This document shows positions 61,105-64,000 of a stretch of DNA of 64,000 nucleotides, piece after piece. Origin of the DNA: Pseudoramibacter alactolyticus (GTDB lineage: Bacteria; Bacillota; Clostridia; Eubacteriales; Eubacteriaceae). The stretch lies in the NCBI RefSeq assembly GCF_050908235.1, contig NZ_CP194340.1. The stretch is one strand, 5' to 3'. Position 1 is the first letter of the stretch. Each line of letters begins with the position of its first letter. The notes under the pieces are model-generated. The model was not told the DNA's origin. It worked only from the letters and a program-made list of their open reading frames with translations, and did not search any database. The position numbers were made by a program, and so were the translations under genes.

Positions 61105-62790
61105 ATGGGGTATTTATCCGATATTGAGATTGCACAGGCGGCCAGCCCGAAAGACATTCGCGACATTGCCCGAAAATTGGGCCTGACAGAAGACGATCTG
61201 GAACTTTACGGTAAGTACAAAGCCAAAGTGGATTATAATTTGCTCAAACAGCCGTCGGCGAAAAAACCGCGGCTGATCCTGACAACAGCCATCAATCCGA
61301 CACCGGCCGGCGAAGGCAAAACCACGATGACCATCGGCGTGGCAGATGCGTTCGGGCATTTGGGCAGGTCGGCGATGGTTGCCCTGCGGGAGCCGTCCCT
61401 CGGGCCGGTATTCGGCATTAAAGGCGGGGCGGCCGGCGGCGGCTATGCCCAGGTGATTCCGATGGAAGACATTAATCTGCATTTTACCGGCGATTTTCAC
61501 GCCATCGGTGCAGCGAATAACCTTTTGGCCGCGATGATCGATAATCATATTCAAAAAGGCAATGCCTTGGGCATCGACGCGAAGACCATCATCTGGCGGC
61601 GCTGCGTGGATATGAACGACCGTCAGCTGCGCAACATTGTCGACGGGCTGGGCCGCCCAGCGGACGGTACGCCCCGGCAGGACGGGTTTGACATCACGGT
61701 CGCTTCAGAAGTCATGGCAGTTTTTTGTCTGGCACGGGATATCAGCGATCTGAAAGAACGGCTGGGCGATATTATTGTCGCCTATACCCGCGATGACGAA
61801 CCGGTTACCGCTGCGGATCTTAAAGCCAACGGTGCCATGGCGGCCCTGCTGAAGGATGCGCTTAAGCCTAATCTGGTGCAGACGCTCGAAGGCACGCCCG
61901 CCTTTATTCACGGCGGTCCTTTTGCAAATATTGCCCACGGCTGCAATTCGGTGATCGCGACGCGCATGGCGATGCACTTTGCCGACGATTATGTGGTGAC
62001 GGAGGCGGGCTTCGGTGCGGATCTCGGCGCGGAGAAATTTTTGGATATCAAATGCCGGCTGGCGGATCTGCAGCCGGACGCGGTGATCGTTGTGGCGACG
62101 ATCAAAGCGCTGAAGTATAACGGTGGTGCGGACGTCAAAGACATCGCCCAGGAAAATCTGGATGCGCTGGCCAACGGTCTGCCCAATCTTTACAAGCATG
62201 TCGAAAATATTACCGACGTTTTTGGTTTGCCGGTGGTGGTGGCCATCAACCGGTTTGTCAGCGACACGGAAGCGGAAATCGAGCTGCTCAAAAAATCCTG
62301 TGAAGAACGGGGTATCACGGTGGCCTTAGCCGACGTTTGGGGACAGGGCGGCAAAGGCGGCATCGACGTGGCTCAGGCGGTGATCAAACTTTGCGACGAA
62401 AATGCCGGGAAAGAACATTTTACCTATGCCTATGATCTCGATCAGCCGCTGATGGCAAAAATCACGACGCTGGCGCAAAAAATTTATGGTGCCGATAGGG
62501 TGGACTTTGCACCGGAAGCGCAAAAGGCGCTGGCGAAGTTTGAAAAATTAGGCTACGGAAATTTGCCCGTGTGTATGGCCAAAACCCAATACTCCCTTTC
62601 GGACGACGCGTCAAAGCTTGGCCGGCCGACAGATTTTACCATCACCGTTCGGGACGCGACCATTTCGGCCGGGGCGGGCTTTGTGGTTTGTTTGACCGGC
62701 GCCATTATGAAGATGCCGGGACTGCCCCCGCATCCGGCGGCGGAAAAAATTGACGTGGATGAAAACGGCGTGATCAGCGGATTATTTTAA
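61105..62790 (+). CDS. fhs: Formate-tetrahydrofolate ligase
   Basis: The ATG at 61105 follows AAAGGAGG and gives 561 residues. The enzyme activates formate as 10-formyl-THF, the first folate step of the Wood-Ljungdahl methyl branch. The P-loop TPAGEGKTTMTIG, LREPSLGPVFGIKGGAAGGGYAQVIPMEDINLHFTGD (parts LREPSLGPVFGIKGGAAGGG and DINLHFTGD), and the TEAGFGADLGAEKF folate region are all present. It starts the fhs-fchA-folD operon. No other acetyl-CoA pathway gene is visible. Confidence 0.97.
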   Translation: MGYLSDIEIAQAASPKDIRDIARKLGLTEDDLELYGKYKAKVDYNLLKQPSAKKPRLILTTAINPTPAGEGKTTMTIGVADAFGHLGRSAMVALREPSLGPVFGIKGGAAGGGYAQVIPMEDINLHFTGDFHAIGAANNLLAAMIDNHIQKGNALGIDAKTIIWRRCVDMNDRQLRNIVDGLGRPADGTPRQDGFDITVASEVMAVFCLARDISDLKERLGDIIVAYTRDDEPVTAADLKANGAMAALLKDALKPNLVQTLEGTPAFIHGGPFANIAHGCNSVIATRMAMHFADDYVVTEAGFGADLGAEKFLDIKCRLADLQPDAVIVVATIKALKYNGGADVKDIAQENLDALANGLPNLYKHVENITDVFGLPVVVAINRFVSDTEAEIELLKKSCEERGITVALADVWGQGGKGGIDVAQAVIKLCDENAGKEHFTYAYDLDQPLMAKITTLAQKIYGADRVDFAPEAQKALAKFEKLGYGNLPVCMAKTQYSLSDDASKLGRPTDFTITVRDATISAGAGFVVCLTGAIMKMPGLPPHPAAEKIDVDENGVISGLF

Positions 62791-62827
62791 TCCACGGCAC
62801 AAACGAATTATTTGGAAGGGCGAGAAA

Positions 62828-63487
62828 ATGACAAAATGTGAACAAACTTATGATCGGATGCCCTGTGCGGAATTTGTTTCGGCATTGGCTTCCAGTGCAC
62901 CGACACCAGGCGGCGGCGGCGCTTCGGCACTGGCCGGTGCCGTTGGGGTGGCCTTGGGGCAGATGGTTGCAGCCCTCACAATCGGCAAAGAAAAATATGC
63001 GGATGCGGAGGATGTGATGATTGCCCTCAATCACAAGGCACAGACTCTGCGGGAAGAGCTGTGCGCGCTGATTGATCGAGATGCGGAGGTCTTCGCGCCA
63101 TTGTCCGATTGTTACCGGATGCCGGCGGCGACGGCCATCGAGCGCCAGGCCAAAGATGAAGCGATCCAGGCTTACCTGGATGCCTGCTGCGAAGTGCCGC
63201 TTCGCATCATGACGCTGTGCTGCGAAGGCATTGCGCTGGCGAAGGAATTTGCCGAGGACGGCTCCCGGCTTGCGGTTTCGGATGCGGGCTGCAGCGCCGC
63301 GATTTTAAACGGTGCGCTGCACGCGGCGGCGCTCAACGTGTTGATCAATACCAAGAGCATGGCCGATACCCGGCGGGCGGCCGCCTATAACGAAGAGGCG
63401 AATCGCATGCTGGCCGGCTATGGTGCACTGGCCGATCGCATTTACAAAGATATCAGCAAAGACCTGCAGCCTGCGGAAGAGGTGTGA
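62828..63487 (+). CDS. fchA: Methenyltetrahydrofolate cyclohydrolase (FchA, cyclodeaminase-like)
   Basis: The 219-residue protein belongs to the formiminotransferase-cyclodeaminase family: the glycine-rich APTPGGGGASALAGAVGVALGQMVAALTIGK, then a helix with LREELCALIDRDAEVF and ALHAAALNVLINTKSM. In acetogens the enzyme interconverts 10-formyl-THF and methenyl-THF. It lies between fhs and folD, the usual Wood-Ljungdahl order, and has an AAGGGCGAG ribosome site. Its presence is consistent with the altered FolD that follows. Confidence 0.93.
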   Translation: MTKCEQTYDRMPCAEFVSALASSAPTPGGGGASALAGAVGVALGQMVAALTIGKEKYADAEDVMIALNHKAQTLREELCALIDRDAEVFAPLSDCYRMPAATAIERQAKDEAIQAYLDACCEVPLRIMTLCCEGIALAKEFAEDGSRLAVSDAGCSAAILNGALHAAALNVLINTKSMADTRRAAAYNEEANRMLAGYGALADRIYKDISKDLQPAEEV

Positions 63488-63489
63488 AC

Positions 63490-64000
63490 ATGGGGAAGAC
63501 CACCAGACAATTGCAGGGCCGGCCGGTGGCGGCACGGCTGGACGCCGAAACGCAGAAACAAGTCTCAGAGCTCAAAAGATGTGGCATCACACCGACGCTG
63601 GCTCTGATTCGTGTGGGTGAGCGGCCGGACGATTTGGCCTATGAGCGCAGCATTCTCAGGCACGTTGAAAAAGTCGGCTTGCAGGTAAAGGCGATTACGC
63701 TGCCAACCAAGGCAGATACTCAGAGCGTGATCGATGTGATTGGCTCAGTCAATCGAAATGCGGTTATCCATGGCTGTTTAATTTTCAGACCGATGGGCAC
63801 GCAGATTGACGATGCGGCGGTCTGCGGCGCGTTGGAACCCGCCAAGGATGTGGACGGCATCACGCTGGGGTCTCTTGCAGGGGTTTTCACCGGGAAGGCG
63901 GTTGGTTATCCGCCCTGCACAGCGGAAGCCTGTCTTAGAATGCTCGATGCCTACGACATTGATCCCGCGGGGAAAAAAGTTTGCGTTGTAGGGCGAAGCC
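63490..64000 (+). CDS. folD: Methylenetetrahydrofolate dehydrogenase FolD, cut by window end; cyclohydrolase lysine replaced
   Basis: ATG two bases after fchA; 170 residues are visible and the frame is open at the window end. Family motifs are present: PTLALIRVGERPDDLAY, AKDVDGITLG, YPPCTAEACLRMLDAYDIDPAGKKVCVVGRS (last part CVVGRS). The catalytic YxxxK of bifunctional FolD reads YERSI, so the lysine (K54 in E. coli, K56 in human) is Ile55 here. The LVQLPLP loop is LIFRPMG. This predicts a dehydrogenase without useful cyclohydrolase, with FchA supplying that step. Confidence 0.9.
   Translation, partial: MGKTTRQLQGRPVAARLDAETQKQVSELKRCGITPTLALIRVGERPDDLAYERSILRHVEKVGLQVKAITLPTKADTQSVIDVIGSVNRNAVIHGCLIFRPMGTQIDDAAVCGALEPAKDVDGITLGSLAGVFTGKAVGYPPCTAEACLRMLDAYDIDPAGKKVCVVGRS

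Noticed and set aside
1..64000. CRISPR arrays, rRNA genes, prophage genes
   Set aside because: No regularly spaced repeats, rRNA-like sequence or phage structural genes were seen on reading both strands.

Overview
The window looks like a chromosome segment of a strictly anaerobic Gram-positive of the Clostridia, most plausibly the Eubacteriaceae (Eubacterium / Pseudoramibacter / Acetobacterium neighbourhood). The evidence is the start of a Wood-Ljungdahl methyl-branch cluster at the right end (fhs, fchA, folD) next to a reductive activator of corrinoid proteins, a membrane pyrophosphatase with the K+-dependent signature, a clostridial glycogen operon with both glgC and glgD, cdaA-cdaR, luxS and recU. 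Strong AGGAGG-type ribosome binding sites and TTGACA/TATAAT-like promoters fit the same assignment. The organism is inferred; no 16S gene is present.

Layout. 0-1.8 kb: end of a family III CoA-transferase and two hotdog proteins of the 3-aminobutyryl-CoA / beta-alanyl-CoA ammonia-lyase type. 1.8-4.8 kb (minus): fba, a pseudouridine synthase, recU and luxS in one overlapping operon. 5-7.6 kb (minus): lemA and a DUF2207 membrane protein. 7.7-11.7 kb (plus): shikimate genes aroB-aroA-aroC-chorismate mutase. 11.7-15.3 kb: pyruvate carboxylase.

15.3-26.8 kb is a visibly AT-richer, damaged module. It holds a crotonase remnant, an SDR dehydrogenase, a free-standing lipoyl-domain protein, an E2 catalytic core, E1 alpha and beta of an acetoin/2-oxoacid dehydrogenase, a truncated LuxR regulator abutting an alcohol dehydrogenase remnant, a CoA-transferase, a frameshifted dihydrolipoamide dehydrogenase, a metallo-beta-lactamase-fold protein, lipoate-protein ligase and an iron alcohol dehydrogenase. 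Together these could oxidise acetoin (or 2,3-butanediol) to acetyl-CoA and acetaldehyde, charge the lipoyl carrier, and dispose of acetaldehyde as alcohol. An IS200-like remnant and a candidate structured RNA on the minus strand close it.

27-36.5 kb: cdaA-cdaR, an orphan EutS/PduU-like microcompartment shell protein, a relic IS with intact terminal repeats, tRNA-Thr(CGT), a broken GIY-YIG/DUF4357 gene, a GNAT acetyltransferase, and a SorC regulator divergent from a GpsA-like dehydrogenase and a xylulokinase-type kinase. 36.5-42.6 kb: amtB-PII with a terminator at the very start of its transcript, a metal-chelate ABC transporter with a frameshifted ATPase, and a damaged IS3-family element. 42.7-46.2 kb: hppA, rpsD and an unknown gene. 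46.3-56.7 kb (minus): glgB-glgP-glgC-glgD-glgA-GH13. 57-64 kb: aconitase, the corrinoid-activator (minus strand), fhs, fchA and the first part of folD.

No CRISPR array, prophage or rRNA was seen. Most candidate novelties are modest: the minus-strand RNA at 26.75-27.0 kb, the start-proximal terminator of amtB, the split E2, the basic tail on GlgB, and a FolD lacking the cyclohydrolase lysine beside a dedicated cyclohydrolase.
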